64,000 bases of DNA from Photobacterium obscurum (GCF_026191635.1 NZ_JAKRRW010000023.1:23785-87784), one strand, 5' to 3'. Shown: positions 7,930 to 16,521, counted from the stretch's first letter. Notes: generated by a model from the letters alone, not told the origin. Translations and numbers: made by a program.

Positions 7930-9489
7930 CTAGGAGATCCACAGCATACGGTTGCTGCCGGTACTTTTGGCACTGAACAGGGCTTTGTCCGTGCGCTCGA
8001 CAATATCCGTTGGCGTATCATTGCCGGCAAACAGGGTGGCGCCAATAGATACACTTATTGAGATATTTTGTTCTCGGAAGCGGAATGGCAACTGAGTAAC
8101 GGTTTCCCTGATCTTGTTAAGGCGCTTGTTGCGTTCTTCCTCGCTAATATCTGGCAAGATGAGCATAAATTCATCGTCACCGAAACGGGCGATAAAATCA
8201 GTTTCGCTCAGGGTTTGGCGAATGCTCCGCGCGAGGATCTTCAGTACCTTATCACCAGCAAGGTGGCCATAGCTGTCATTGACCTCTTTAAAGTTGTCAA
8301 TATCAATCAAGGCAACACATACCGGGTGCTGATAACGCAGCCAGCGGCGATATTCATGTTCGAGGCGATCATTGAGGGCGGCACGGTTATAGACCCGAGT
8401 CAGGTTGTCGAGGAACATCTTGCGTTCCTGATCATTGAGTCGGCGGCGATGATCTTGAGTCTGCTCAAACAGGCTGTGAATTTTGTTCTCGTTATAGCCA
8501 AGCTGCTCGATCAGAGCCTTTTCGCGTTTTTCGAGTGCCCGGTTGCGTTCCGCAAGTACCAGCAGCTCCTTGGTGAGCTCTGTCACTGCCGGGCGCCATG
8601 TCTCAAGGTTCTTGTTATCCTTGATTCCCAGCTTAAAGGTGTTGGCTAGGCTGGCAAGCTCGGAGGTCATCTCGCTGCGGTGTTCGTACAGGGCCGAGCT
8701 CTGGCCGACACTTTGGTTGGTGGTTTTTTGCAGCGTTGCCAAGTCACTGTTCACACTATCGAGAAATTGCTGCGATGAGCGCCGTTCCTGATGGGTTCCG
8801 TCGAGTACCAGTCGAAGTACTTCCAGCGAGAGCTCGATCAGTGCCTGTGGTGATACTCCGATCAGCAGTCGGTTGCGAATATTCAGGAGTTTCTCACCTG
8901 ATTCTCCATCAAAATCGAGCTCGGTGATCAGGCGCTGCAACTCACTGGTCAGTTGAAGCTGTAGATCATGATCCAGGCTATCTTTCATCACCATTGCGTC
9001 ACTGGATACGGACATTAGCTTGAGGGCGCGCTGGTATAATTCCAGTAACCGGATCGCCTGTTTGTGGGTTTGGGCCAAGGTATCGAATGGCTGCCCGAGT
9101 ATGTTGCGCAGCTCTCTTTTTAGCTGGGCAGGCAGGCCATGAACACGTTTCAGGGTTTCACCGCTTTGGAAAACCTGATGTTCCAGTTGCTGGTTTTCTT
9201 TTTCGGTAAAGCCGGCCTGACGAGTGACGAGACGCTCGATAATTGCCAAGCGCGGGATGAGTTTGCTGATATCTCTCTGCTGTTCCAGATCATGGCGAAG
9301 CTCGCTAAGCTTTTGATCCAGCTCATGATCCAGTCCACGACAGGCTACAGATAAACGGCTGATAAGTCGCTTAAGTATCACAATTTCGCGACGAGACTTC
9401 AGAGAAGCATCGCGGTATGACAATTGAGCTTGGTCTAAACGCAGCTTCAACTTACTCACTTCAGAAGCTACGGCGTTAATATCAGTCAC
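7930..9489 (-). CDS. Coiled-coil GGDEF protein with altered signature
   Basis: A 519-residue protein, probably cytosolic as no transmembrane segment is visible. The first roughly 350 residues are mostly helical with coiled-coil character; the last 170 are a GGDEF (diguanylate cyclase) domain starting near FLDNLTRVYNRAALNDR. The signature reads RFGDDEF, so the second glycine of GGDEF is aspartate, and the inhibitory-site RxxD five residues before it is SETD, lacking the arginine. It may be a cyclase without product inhibition or a degenerate receptor; the sequence does not decide. The TPR protein gene lies upstream on the same strand with a 132 bp gap. Confidence 0.85.
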   Translation of the reverse strand: MTDINAVASEVSKLKLRLDQAQLSYRDASLKSRREIVILKRLISRLSVACRGLDHELDQKLSELRHDLEQQRDISKLIPRLAIIERLVTRQAGFTEKENQQLEHQVFQSGETLKRVHGLPAQLKRELRNILGQPFDTLAQTHKQAIRLLELYQRALKLMSVSSDAMVMKDSLDHDLQLQLTSELQRLITELDFDGESGEKLLNIRNRLLIGVSPQALIELSLEVLRLVLDGTHQERRSSQQFLDSVNSDLATLQKTTNQSVGQSSALYEHRSEMTSELASLANTFKLGIKDNKNLETWRPAVTELTKELLVLAERNRALEKREKALIEQLGYNENKIHSLFEQTQDHRRRLNDQERKMFLDNLTRVYNRAALNDRLEHEYRRWLRYQHPVCVALIDIDNFKEVNDSYGHLAGDKVLKILARSIRQTLSETDFIARFGDDEFMLILPDISEEERNKRLNKIRETVTQLPFRFREQNISISVSIGATLFAGNDTPTDIVERTDKALFSAKSTGSNRMLWIS

Positions 9490-9621
9490 GTTTCTTTAAT
9501 AATACCTTGTAGTATTTAACCTTTTTTATCAGCTAGTTAGTCGTCATAATGACAAAACATGCTAGCAAATTCGATACGACAATTCATTGTTATCGGCGGG
9601 ACCGCAGATAATTGCAGTACT

Positions 9622-11901
9622 TTAAATGATATTTTTGTCAAAATCGTGATCATTGTTCCAGTTGATTTCAGTGTTTGAGGAACTCTGTACTTTTACCAAA
9701 CCATTATCAATTCCCTGCAGGCAGGCTTTGCGGATATTGTCACTGGCAAAGCTGGCGGCAGGAGCAGCGTCAATGGCGCTGAGGTGTACCCACTGACTAC
9801 CTGGTTCTGTTTTGCTAATAAGGCGGGCCGCGTTGGCCGCCATCAGCAGGATATCCAGTAATTCATGATCATTTATTGCTGTATAGGCTCTTGGTAGGAA
9901 TGGATATTCTGCCATCCCGATACGTACCCGGTGATCAATATTGCGCTGGCCCAGGAAGTTATCGACCAGTTGCTGAATCGAGTTGGCTAACTGGTTCGGT
10001 TCGGTATCTAACCGCGAGTTTGGTTCGATATAGAGGAACATGGCATCCGAGAAGTGGTACAGGCGAGCCGGTTCGCAAACCTGCTCCTTGAGATACTCAC
10101 CAAATTGACGTTCCAGCTCCAGCCCCTGCTGATAGCCGTGCTCGAGGTAAATATGCTTGAGGAAAGGTACCTCAAGCAAGGCGAACCGCAGCCGATCACT
10201 GAGCGGCTCGTTGATGATCTCACCTAGGTGCCACTGTTCAAAGTTTGCACTGCTCTGCTGCAGAGAGTTTGGCAGACGGGCATTGAGCATACGCAGGTTG
10301 CGTAGGCCGCTGCGCGGGTGGGTATAAAATTCTGTCCGCAGGCGCATCAGGCGTGCCTGGAGCATCTTGGCGACACGGTGACGGCGGAGCAGAACAATGA
10401 GGGTCAACAGAATAAAAGTGAGCAGAAAGATGGTGACATTTTTCTGTTTGTACAAGGCCTTTTCATTCTCAAACTGTTGGCGCTCCATCTCTTCAAGCTG
10501 CAGTGAACGTTCCAGCATCCGTTGCTGCTGCTTGAACACCTCAACATTGCTTTTTACCTGATCTTCCTGCTTGCTGGAAAATAGTTGTTCGTAGCGGCGC
10601 TGGCTGAGCAGGGCGTTGTAATAGTCATTTTGCTGTTCAAACGCATTGGAGAGCTCGGACTCGCCCATTAGCTGCAGATCCAGATCGCCGAGCCTGCTAG
10701 AGGCAATCAAGCCAGCCTGAAGCGTCGAAACGGCTTTCTCAGCTCGCCCCTCCGCCAGCTCCAGTTTGCCTTGCAGGATCTGGGCTTCTGCCTGAATCGC
10801 CTCATTGCCGCTTTGCTTGGCCAACTGGCGGGTATGCTGGAGGTATTGCTCAGTTTTCGGGTAGTTGTATAGCTGCAGGTATACCCGGGCAATATTGAGG
10901 CGCAGCCGGGCTGAGCGAATATCATGTTTGAGTTGATTTTCCTGGTCCAAGGCATTGAAGTAATGAACAAGCGCCAGGTTGTAACGCCCTTGCTGCTCGT
11001 AAATTGAGGCAATCAGAGCCAAGGTTTTTGCCAGTGGCAGGGTACGGTTGAAGTGCTCGAAAAATTCGCCGGCCTGGGTCGCGTGTTCGAGTGCTTTATC
11101 AAAAACTTTGCGCTGCTCAAACAAGTTGGCCAATTCATAATTGGCAATGGCGATTTGGGCATTGTTTTCTTGTTCAACAGCCAGCCAGTAACCGCTTAAC
11201 AGGCGGTCGAGGGCCAGGTCAAAATGGCGATGCAGCAGGTAATGGTGGCCAATTGTTAGCTGATAGTTGATTAGCTCGTTGTTATCATCGAGATTGACGA
11301 GGTAACGCTTGGCACGGGTAAAAAGTTTCTCGGCTTTATTTTCGTTGTTCTGGTGCGATTCGATGATCGCTCTTTGCAGTAGCGACTGGTACTGCAGGAC
11401 TTTGACTTGCTTAGTGAGCTTCAGTGCCTCGGCACCTTCAATATCTTTATCTATCTGATCCAGCATGTTCAGTGCCACGGCACTGTTTTTTAGGTTGTCC
11501 CAGTAGATGCGGGCATGGATCAGCCGGGTCTCGAAGGTGGTAAAAGAGAGGTTGTTGTCTTTTGCTAGTTTCTCGGCTTCTTTGACAGTCTTGATTGCCG
11601 CTTCTGGCTGGTTAAGGAGTGAGTAGGCACGGGCTTTGATTTGCAGCGCGTTAATGGTATTGAGCGGTGTGCGAATGGTGTGATCGGTTTCGTCGTTCAC
11701 ATGAACGCGAGACAGTTCTTGCGGGTTGCTCAAGCGGCGCTGCTCAAGGTAGCGCTGGGTCATTTCCAGAGATTTGTCCGGGCTGGTTTGTAATAGATCG
11801 TTGGCATCAGCCAAAATTGGCGTGGTGTAGATTTTTGCATTTACAGTAAAAGAAGTGGCAAGGATGACTAGCGCACTTATCAGCCAACGGCTAAAACACA
11901 T
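9622..11901 (-). CDS. Periplasmic TPR / membrane-anchored protein with GGDEF-like C-terminus
   Basis: A 759-residue protein from the chosen start MCFSRWLIS. The N-terminus looks like a signal peptide (cleavage near VNA/KIY). It is followed by several tetratricopeptide repeats to about residue 420, a coiled coil, one transmembrane helix at about 487-508 (rich in Leu/Ile, then RRHR), and a 250-residue C-terminal domain. That last domain has a GGDEF-like layout but YHFSDAMF where R-Y-GGDEF would stand, so it is probably catalytically dead. Topology suggests a periplasmic TPR sensor joined to a cytosolic domain. Function unknown. A frame extending to 11967 runs into a hairpin and lacks a signal-peptide start. 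Confidence 0.75.
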   Translation of the reverse strand: MCFSRWLISALVILATSFTVNAKIYTTPILADANDLLQTSPDKSLEMTQRYLEQRRLSNPQELSRVHVNDETDHTIRTPLNTINALQIKARAYSLLNQPEAAIKTVKEAEKLAKDNNLSFTTFETRLIHARIYWDNLKNSAVALNMLDQIDKDIEGAEALKLTKQVKVLQYQSLLQRAIIESHQNNENKAEKLFTRAKRYLVNLDDNNELINYQLTIGHHYLLHRHFDLALDRLLSGYWLAVEQENNAQIAIANYELANLFEQRKVFDKALEHATQAGEFFEHFNRTLPLAKTLALIASIYEQQGRYNLALVHYFNALDQENQLKHDIRSARLRLNIARVYLQLYNYPKTEQYLQHTRQLAKQSGNEAIQAEAQILQGKLELAEGRAEKAVSTLQAGLIASSRLGDLDLQLMGESELSNAFEQQNDYYNALLSQRRYEQLFSSKQEDQVKSNVEVFKQQQRMLERSLQLEEMERQQFENEKALYKQKNVTIFLLTFILLTLIVLLRRHRVAKMLQARLMRLRTEFYTHPRSGLRNLRMLNARLPNSLQQSSANFEQWHLGEIINEPLSDRLRFALLEVPFLKHIYLEHGYQQGLELERQFGEYLKEQVCEPARLYHFSDAMFLYIEPNSRLDTEPNQLANSIQQLVDNFLGQRNIDHRVRIGMAEYPFLPRAYTAINDHELLDILLMAANAARLISKTEPGSQWVHLSAIDAAPAASFASDNIRKACLQGIDNGLVKVQSSSNTEINWNNDHDFDKNII

Positions 11902-11957
11902 ACTTATTCTTAAACCCAGAAAAACAGTAGTTCTAATATTACTGCCTTCAGGCATCA

Positions 11958-11989
11958 AGTCCAGCAAAGTACTCGTTTTTGCTGGACTT
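11958..11989. terminator. Stem-loop between queF and the TPR gene
   Basis: A 12-bp inverted repeat (AAGTCCAGCAAA / TTTGCTGGACTT) just after the queF stop on the minus strand. There is no clear U-run after it in that direction, so it could be a weak terminator, an attenuator or an mRNA-stabilising stem. Confidence 0.4.
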
Positions 11990-12005
11990 ATTCTATCAAA
12001 GTCGC

Positions 12006-12851
12006 TTACTGACGGGCTAAACGGAAGTTGTTGCTCGGTGTTTTTCCCTGGTTAGTACGGTAAGGGTTGATATCCAGACCTCCACGGCGGGTGTAGCGCG
12101 CGTATACCGTAAGAAGCTCCGGCTGACAGTACTTCATCAGGTCGGTGAAAATTCGCTCGACACACTGTTCGTGGAACTCGTTGTGGTTACGGAAAGAGAT
12201 CAGGTAACGCAGGAGTTTCTCGCGGTTGAGCTTCTTCCCTTTGTACGAAATTTTCACGCTGCCCCAGTCTGGCTGGCTGGTGATTAGACAGTTCGATTTC
12301 AGCAGGTGGCTGTTGAGCTCTTCGGTAATGACTTCTCCCTCTGCGGCACCTTCGAGGTAGGCAGGGTTGAATTCATAATCTGTGATCTCAATATCCTGGT
12401 TATCGATACATTCACCGCTGAAGTTAACGATCGGCTGGTTGTCGAAATCTTCCAGTGGCTGGATTGTGACATCGACATCTTCACCGGCACAAGCGGTTAG
12501 ATCTTTCTGCAGGCTATCTGCGACTTCCTGCCAGCTGGCAAAGCGGGTCTGGTTGAAGCTGTTGAGGTACAGCTTGAACGATTTTGACTCGATTAGATTA
12601 GGGCTGCTTGCCGGCAGGCGGACTTCACCGATCGCGACCTGTGGCAGGCCTTTGCTGTTGAGCCAAGATAGCTCGTAAAGTGTCCAGATATCGTAACCGG
12701 TAAATGGTAGGCTGTCGCCCAACGCTAAATCATCGCGATTCAGGCTGCGTGGTACAGGTTGAAGTAGTGATGGGTCATACTGATCTTTGTACTCGGTGCT
12801 CTGGCCGAGAGTTAAACCTGCTAATTCTTTAGCGTCTTTATATTTGCTCAT
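12006..12851 (-). CDS. queF: NADPH-dependent 7-cyano-7-deazaguanine reductase QueF
   Basis: QueF reduces preQ0 to preQ1 in queuosine biosynthesis. At 281 residues it is the long (YqcD-type, tandem T-fold) form, close to E. coli's 282. The thioimide-forming cysteine lies in KSNCLITSQPDWGS (Cys188), and the substrate-binding LIESKS motif is at about 86-91. It is divergent from syd as in E. coli. No preQ1 riboswitch is visible in the 63 bp to syd. Confidence 0.94.
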   Translation of the reverse strand: MSKYKDAKELAGLTLGQSTEYKDQYDPSLLQPVPRSLNRDDLALGDSLPFTGYDIWTLYELSWLNSKGLPQVAIGEVRLPASSPNLIESKSFKLYLNSFNQTRFASWQEVADSLQKDLTACAGEDVDVTIQPLEDFDNQPIVNFSGECIDNQDIEITDYEFNPAYLEGAAEGEVITEELNSHLLKSNCLITSQPDWGSVKISYKGKKLNREKLLRYLISFRNHNEFHEQCVERIFTDLMKYCQPELLTVYARYTRRGGLDINPYRTNQGKTPSNNFRLARQ

Positions 12852-12914
12852 ACTGTCCTGGACACTCTTGGATTAGAATAGGCAAAGTTTACTTAATCTT
12901 TAATGAGGTTGCGA

Positions 12915-13469
12915 ATGAATCATCCTGTTGCGGTCGCTTTATCTGACTTTTCATCCCGTTTTTTGCAGGCTTGGTGTGATGCCGGTCAAGGTTTTCCGCG
13001 GAGCGAAGATTTAGTTGGCCTGGAATCACCATGTGTCGAGAGTGATTCTGGCTATGAAGTGACATGGAAGCCGGTTAAACGTGAGCCTTTTGGAGACTTG
13101 GCTGGAGTGGAAAAAGGCATCGAGCTGCGCCTGCATGAAGACATTACCGTATTCTATGGTGCCCAGTTTAGTGGTGATATGGCAGCCCGATTTCGTGATG
13201 TCGAGTTTGATTTGCTGCAGGTATTTAGTGAGGCCGATGGCCAGCGCCTGCAGGAAAATATCCTCGGCCACTTGGTAACCCAGCGTCGGTTGAAGCTAAA
13301 GCCGACTGTTTTTATTGGCGCGATGGACGCTGAGGATCAGGTGATTTCAGTTTGTAACCTGACTGGCCAGGTGATTTTGGAGACTTTGGGCAAAGATATT
13401 CGCGAGGTTTTGGCTGCCGATATTGAAACATTCCTCCAGCAGTTGGAACCGGTAGTAAGAGAGTGCTGA
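12915..13469 (+). CDS. syd: SecY-interacting protein Syd
   Basis: Syd is a small, acidic peripheral inner-membrane protein that binds SecY and helps proofread translocon assembly. The 184-residue product carries the family's conserved QENLIGHLVTQ-like stretch (here QENILGHLVTQRRLKL) and ISVCNLTG. The ATG at 12915 is preferred because GAGG stands upstream at a proper distance; another ATG at 12903 is in frame. The next gene begins three bases after the stop, so the two should be one operon. E. coli syd is the neighbour of csrB, as here. Confidence 0.9.
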   Translation: MNHPVAVALSDFSSRFLQAWCDAGQGFPRSEDLVGLESPCVESDSGYEVTWKPVKREPFGDLAGVEKGIELRLHEDITVFYGAQFSGDMAARFRDVEFDLLQVFSEADGQRLQENILGHLVTQRRLKLKPTVFIGAMDAEDQVISVCNLTGQVILETLGKDIREVLAADIETFLQQLEPVVREC

Positions 13470-13472
13470 TTT

Positions 13473-14246
13473 ATGTTTGTTGTTGAGTTGCAGTTCGAGT
13501 GTTTTGATAATACGACTGTATCGGCTGTTGATGTGGCGGTTAACGGCCTGATGGATGCTTTGCGTTATAACGGCCAGATTCTTGGGCGCGAGTTTCCCAT
13601 CGTGATGGATGAAGGGGTATTCCGGGTACGGGTCGTTTGTCCTGAGCAGGATAGTTTGCATCCGCAGTTCCATAGCGATCAGGTAAAAGCCTGTTTGAAC
13701 CGCCTAAGTCAGGCGAGTCTGCTTCAGCCGAAAATTAAGATGCTGGGGCGGGACATTAACTCCGAGGCGGCTGCTGAGAACTTAGCACCTTCCTGGCAGG
13801 TGATATATACCACCTATGTGCATACCTGCTCACCGCTGCGGTGTGGCGAAACTCTGATGCCTATCCCGCTGTATCGGCTTGGCCCCACACTTAATGGTGA
13901 TCATAAAGCCATCGTGAAGTGGCAGACCGAGTGGCAGGCTTGTGATGAGATTCAGATGGCTGGTGGATGTCAGGCAGAACATGCCGCTTTGCATGAGATC
14001 CGTGATGCCGACAGTGATCTGTTCCGCCGAGGGTGGGATTTGCGCGGACGCATAGAGTACATTACCAAAATTCCCACCTACTACTATCAATACCAGGTCG
14101 GTGGAGAGAGTCTGGAAGCCGAGCGGAACCGTCCTTGTCCTAAATGTGGCGGAGAGTGGCATCTCGATGAGCCGCTACATGGCATTTTCCATTTCAAGTG
14201 CGATGACTGCCGTATTGTTTCCAACTTATCCTGGGATTTTCAGTAG
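13473..14246 (+). CDS. DUF2310 zinc-ribbon protein
   Basis: A 257-residue protein of the DUF2310 (Zn-ribbon-containing) family, function unknown. The C-terminus has two CxxC knuckles (CPKCGG and CDDC, about residues 222-243) that should bind one zinc. The N-terminal 200 residues have no recognised domain. It starts three bases after syd and is probably co-translated with it. No signal peptide or membrane segment is seen, so it is likely cytosolic. Confidence 0.8.
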   Translation: MFVVELQFECFDNTTVSAVDVAVNGLMDALRYNGQILGREFPIVMDEGVFRVRVVCPEQDSLHPQFHSDQVKACLNRLSQASLLQPKIKMLGRDINSEAAAENLAPSWQVIYTTYVHTCSPLRCGETLMPIPLYRLGPTLNGDHKAIVKWQTEWQACDEIQMAGGCQAEHAALHEIRDADSDLFRRGWDLRGRIEYITKIPTYYYQYQVGGESLEAERNRPCPKCGGEWHLDEPLHGIFHFKCDDCRIVSNLSWDFQ

Positions 14247-14310
14247 TTGGTATCGCCTTCCTGTTCAAGGCACTATATGTGCCCTGAATAGGAGTATGCT
14301 GGATTGAGCA

Positions 14311-14583
14311 TTATTGCTGCTCTAGTTGTTCTATCCTCGCCGTCAGTGCAGTTACCTGCTGTTCTAGCTGTAAGATCCGTTCTTCCTGACTCAGTGTCGG
14401 TGCGCTTTTTTCTATCTTTGGCACTTTGGCATTTTTCTTCCAAGCCTGAAGTGCCTTGATGATCACTGGTATTGGTAAGGGATCGGCAAGCCGAGCTTTG
14501 ATAAGTGCGACTGATGGCTCTTTTCCTTCTGTAACCAGCGACGTAATAGCCTGCTCCAGGGCCTGGGTAATTTCTGATGACAT
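14311..14583 (-). CDS. Small coiled-coil protein, KfrA-like N-terminus
   Basis: A 90-residue hypothetical protein. The N-terminal 50 residues (ITSLVTEGKEPSVALIKARL and on to IIKALQAWKKN) have the layout of the KfrA-type DNA-binding N-terminal domain. The last 25 residues form a leucine-heptad coiled coil (ILQLEQQVTALTARIEQLEQ). Together this suggests a small DNA-binding or nucleoid-associated protein, but this is inference. It lies downstream of the DUF2789 gene on the same strand with a 31 bp gap, so the two may be co-transcribed. Confidence 0.65.
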   Translation of the reverse strand: MSSEITQALEQAITSLVTEGKEPSVALIKARLADPLPIPVIIKALQAWKKNAKVPKIEKSAPTLSQEERILQLEQQVTALTARIEQLEQQ

Positions 14584-14614
14584 AACGCTTCCTGACGTTG
14601 TGAGATATTAGCGT

Positions 14615-14845
14615 CTATTTTCGTAGTAAAGCATCGAGTTGATCAATCACTTCACACCAGTCGGCATCCTGATCCTGTGATTCCTTGATAAAACGCTTTT
14701 GCGAGGGCTGCCAGAAACTCGCTTCGGAGAGCTGTTCGTGTTGCTCGAGGTGGTGCTCGTTCAAGAAAGACTCGATAAATGCTTTTGAATTATTCATACC
14801 GAGCTGGCTGAACAGGCTGGATAGGTTGTGGTTAAAGGTTTCCAT
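14615..14845 (-). CDS. DUF2789 family protein
   Basis: A 76-residue soluble protein of the DUF2789 family, function unknown. Family hallmarks are the N-terminal LSSLFSQLGM, the central ASFWQPSQKRFI and the C-terminal DADWCEVIDQLDALL. It is transcribed away from the Csr RNA array; its start is 95 bp from the first upstream activating palindrome, so its promoter region abuts that array. Confidence 0.75.
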   Translation of the reverse strand: METFNHNLSSLFSQLGMNNSKAFIESFLNEHHLEQHEQLSEASFWQPSQKRFIKESQDQDADWCEVIDQLDALLRK

Positions 14846-14940
14846 TGCTCACTCCATCGCAAATTATTGTTATTACCAGTTCACTTCCACTTACTTGAGA
14901 TAAGTATAGAGAATAATTTCACCCTCATATCTGCTGCAGT

Positions 14941-14958
14941 TGTGCGAGATCTCTTACA
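14941..14958. promoter_or_regulatory. GacA/UvrY/VarA-type activator palindrome of csrB copy 1
   Basis: The 18-bp sequence TGTGCGAGATCTCTTACA matches the TGTnnG-N6-CTTACA upstream activating sequence bound by phosphorylated GacA/UvrY/VarA in front of Csr/Rsm RNA genes. Its centre is about 180 bp before the predicted csrB start, and the same element recurs at the same distance before the other two copies. Confidence 0.85.
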
Positions 14959-15116
14959 AAGGTGTAGGAAATACCGGAGATATATGCGAGGAAATAATGC
15001 AGTGGATTAATTTAAGTGTTTGTTTTTATAGTATTTGTATTTGGTTTTGGGAAGTTGTGTCAATTGAGGAGGCAAGATTTTTTCTCTGCTTGCGTTGTTC
15101 TGTGGCCGAGAAAGCG

Positions 15117-15122
15117 TAATAT
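15117..15122 (+). promoter_or_regulatory. -10 element of csrB copy 1
   Basis: TAATAT lies eight bases before the predicted start G at 15130. Equivalent boxes occur at the same distance in the other copies (15926 and 16947). The -35 is poor (TTGTTC at 15095), as expected for an activator-dependent promoter. Confidence 0.65.
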
Positions 15123-15129
15123 TAACCCT

Positions 15130-15519
15130 GTCGGAAGGAACTGACGGAACGGAACAGGAAAAAAGCCAGGGAGCTTGGCAGTCTCAGGATGAGACCGGTG
15201 TATCAGGATGATATATCGAACATGGACTGTGAAGGGAACGCCGAAGGATTCGGTAACGGTAAGCAGGAAGTTTACTGGTCAGGATGACACAAGGACCACT
15301 TCAGGACGAAGTCAGGGACACCTCCAGGAAGGATGAAGAGAGTCAGGACAGGATGTACTGACGGGTCAGGAGACCGAAGGACCACTTCAGGACGAAGAAT
15401 AAAAGGAATATGCTGACGGATTACAGCAATTCAAAGGAATGATGCAGGGAGCACCATAGTAGCGGGAATGCTGCATGTAAGACCTAAGGGCGCGACGCAA
15501 GTCGCGCCCGCTCTTTTTT
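15130..15519 (+). ncRNA. csrB: CsrB-family regulatory RNA, copy 1
   Basis: This RNA should sequester the translational regulator CsrA (RsmA). It has no protein frame but about 28 GGA motifs in some 390 nt, many in hairpin loops such as GTCTC-AGGAT-GAGAC and ACTTC-AGGAC-GAAGT, the classic CsrA ligand. The 3' block (ATGCAGGGAGCA, GTAGCGGGAATGCTGC) resembles the end of E. coli CsrB, and a GC-rich terminator follows. The position between syd and yqcC matches E. coli csrB. Start and end are predicted from the -10 box and terminator. It is almost identical to copy 3. Confidence 0.92.
15488..15519 (+). terminator. Terminator of csrB copy 1
   Basis: Stem GGGCGCGAC / GTCGCGCCC with a GCAA tetraloop followed by a T-run. 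All three copies share the stem exactly. Between here and the next activator site (15520-15751) nothing else is recognisable. Confidence 0.92.
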
Positions 15520-15751
15520 AAGAGAAATTATGTCTCTTATACCCTTGTATCTTCCTTCTTCTTTCATGCTTTCTCTTATTCATTTTTGACTTCACACTTG
15601 GCTTTCTACGCCTTGTTTCATTTCAGCATTTATTTTGATCCAGTCCATTCACTGTGCCTATTTACATCTTCTGGATGATTTATCTAAAAGATGGTGGTGA
15701 TTCAAATTTATCCTCTAATGTAATCGTTTTCTGGATATGTGCTATTGGCCT

Positions 15752-15769
15752 TGTGAGAGATCTCTTACA
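15752..15769. promoter_or_regulatory. GacA/UvrY/VarA-type activator palindrome of csrB copy 2
   Basis: TGTGAGAGATCTCTTACA, identical to the site known upstream of E. coli csrB/csrC-type genes (from memory), centred about 178 bp before the predicted start at 15939. Confidence 0.88.
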
Positions 15770-16091
15770 TAGGTGTGGGATAAGTTGGTGCAGTGTTGTC
15801 TCATATTGCTATGATCTTTTTTAAAGTCTATTAAAATCAGCATCTTAACCGTGTGGCATATGGGCGGGCGTTTTCAGCAGGAAAAAAAGTGCATTTCACC
15901 TTATTGTTTGGAAAATTAATGCGCGTAATATCTTTCTTGTCGCAGGGAAACGGCATAACGGATTAGAAGAAGTTACTGGATGTGACTTACCTCAGGATGA
16001 GGAGAGCCGGCGAGGATAGCTTGCTCACCAGGATGGTATGGAACACGAAAGGATCTCGACGGCAGGCTGGATGTTTGCCAGTCAGGAAGAC

Positions 16092-16333
16092 AAAGGATCA
16101 CTTCAGGGCGAAGTAGGGACACCTCCAGGATGCGAGGCATAAAGGATCACTTCAGGACGAAGTAAAGGGACACCTCCGGGATGCGAGGCATAAAGGATCA
16201 CTTCAGGACGAAGTAGGGACACCTCCAGGATAGAGGCATAAAGGATCACTTCAGGACGAAGTAAGGAACACCTCCGGGATGTGAGACATAAAGGATCACT
16301 TCAGGACGAAGTAAAGGGACACCTCCAGGTAAG
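16092..16333 (+). repeat. Five tandem ~50-bp CsrA-site units inside csrB copy 2
   Basis: Units begin with AAAGGATCACTTCAGG at 16092, 16141, 16192, 16240 and 16290 and are 48-51 bp long. They differ by small substitutions (CCAGGAT or CCGGGAT; AAGTAGGGAC or AAGTAAAGGGAC). Copies 1 and 3 have one such unit and a partial second. Each unit carries four or so GGA sites. Confidence 0.9.
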
Positions 16334-16489
16334 GAAGAGAGAGTCGGAACAGGATGCTTCGACGGGTCAAGGAACTACCGAAGGACAACTCTAGGATTGG
16401 AGTTAGGGATTACCGTTAAAGGATTTAGCAGTATCAAGGAATGATGCAGGGAGCACTATAGTAGCGGGAATGCTGCATGTAAGACCTAA

Positions 16490-16521
16490 GGGCGCGACGC
16501 AAGTCGCGCCCGTTCTTTTTT
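16490..16521 (+). terminator. Terminator of csrB copy 2
   Basis: Same GGGCGCGAC / GTCGCGCCC stem as in the other copies, followed by GTTCTTTTTT. The downstream bases TATAGG are shared with copy 3 but not copy 1. Confidence 0.92.

Larger units (their letters stand above)
15939..16521 (+). ncRNA. csrB: CsrB-family regulatory RNA, copy 2 (expanded)
   Basis: A second CsrA-sequestering RNA, about 583 nt and thus much longer than copies 1 and 3. I count about 41 GGA motifs. The added length is mainly five head-to-tail units of about 50 bp (16092-16333), each with an ACTTCAGGACGAAGT hairpin and an ACACCTCCAGGAT/ACACCTCCGGGAT element. The -10 box TAATAT is at 15926-15931. The last 90 nt, including GCAGGGAGCA, GTAGCGGGAATGCTGC and the terminator, match the other copies. 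The 5' half is diverged from them. Confidence 0.92.

Noticed and set aside
12852..12914. preQ1 riboswitch upstream of queF
   Set aside because: The 63 bp between queF and syd is short and I could not recognise the preQ1 aptamer in it.
15520..15751. A further small gene between csrB copies 1 and 2
   Set aside because: Looked on both strands; no credible start, ribosome-binding site or conserved protein, and no GGA-rich RNA structure.
16092..16333. CRISPR-like regular direct repeats
   Set aside because: The units are contiguous and vary throughout; there are no unique spacers between constant repeats, and there are no cas genes. They are CsrA-binding units of a regulatory RNA.
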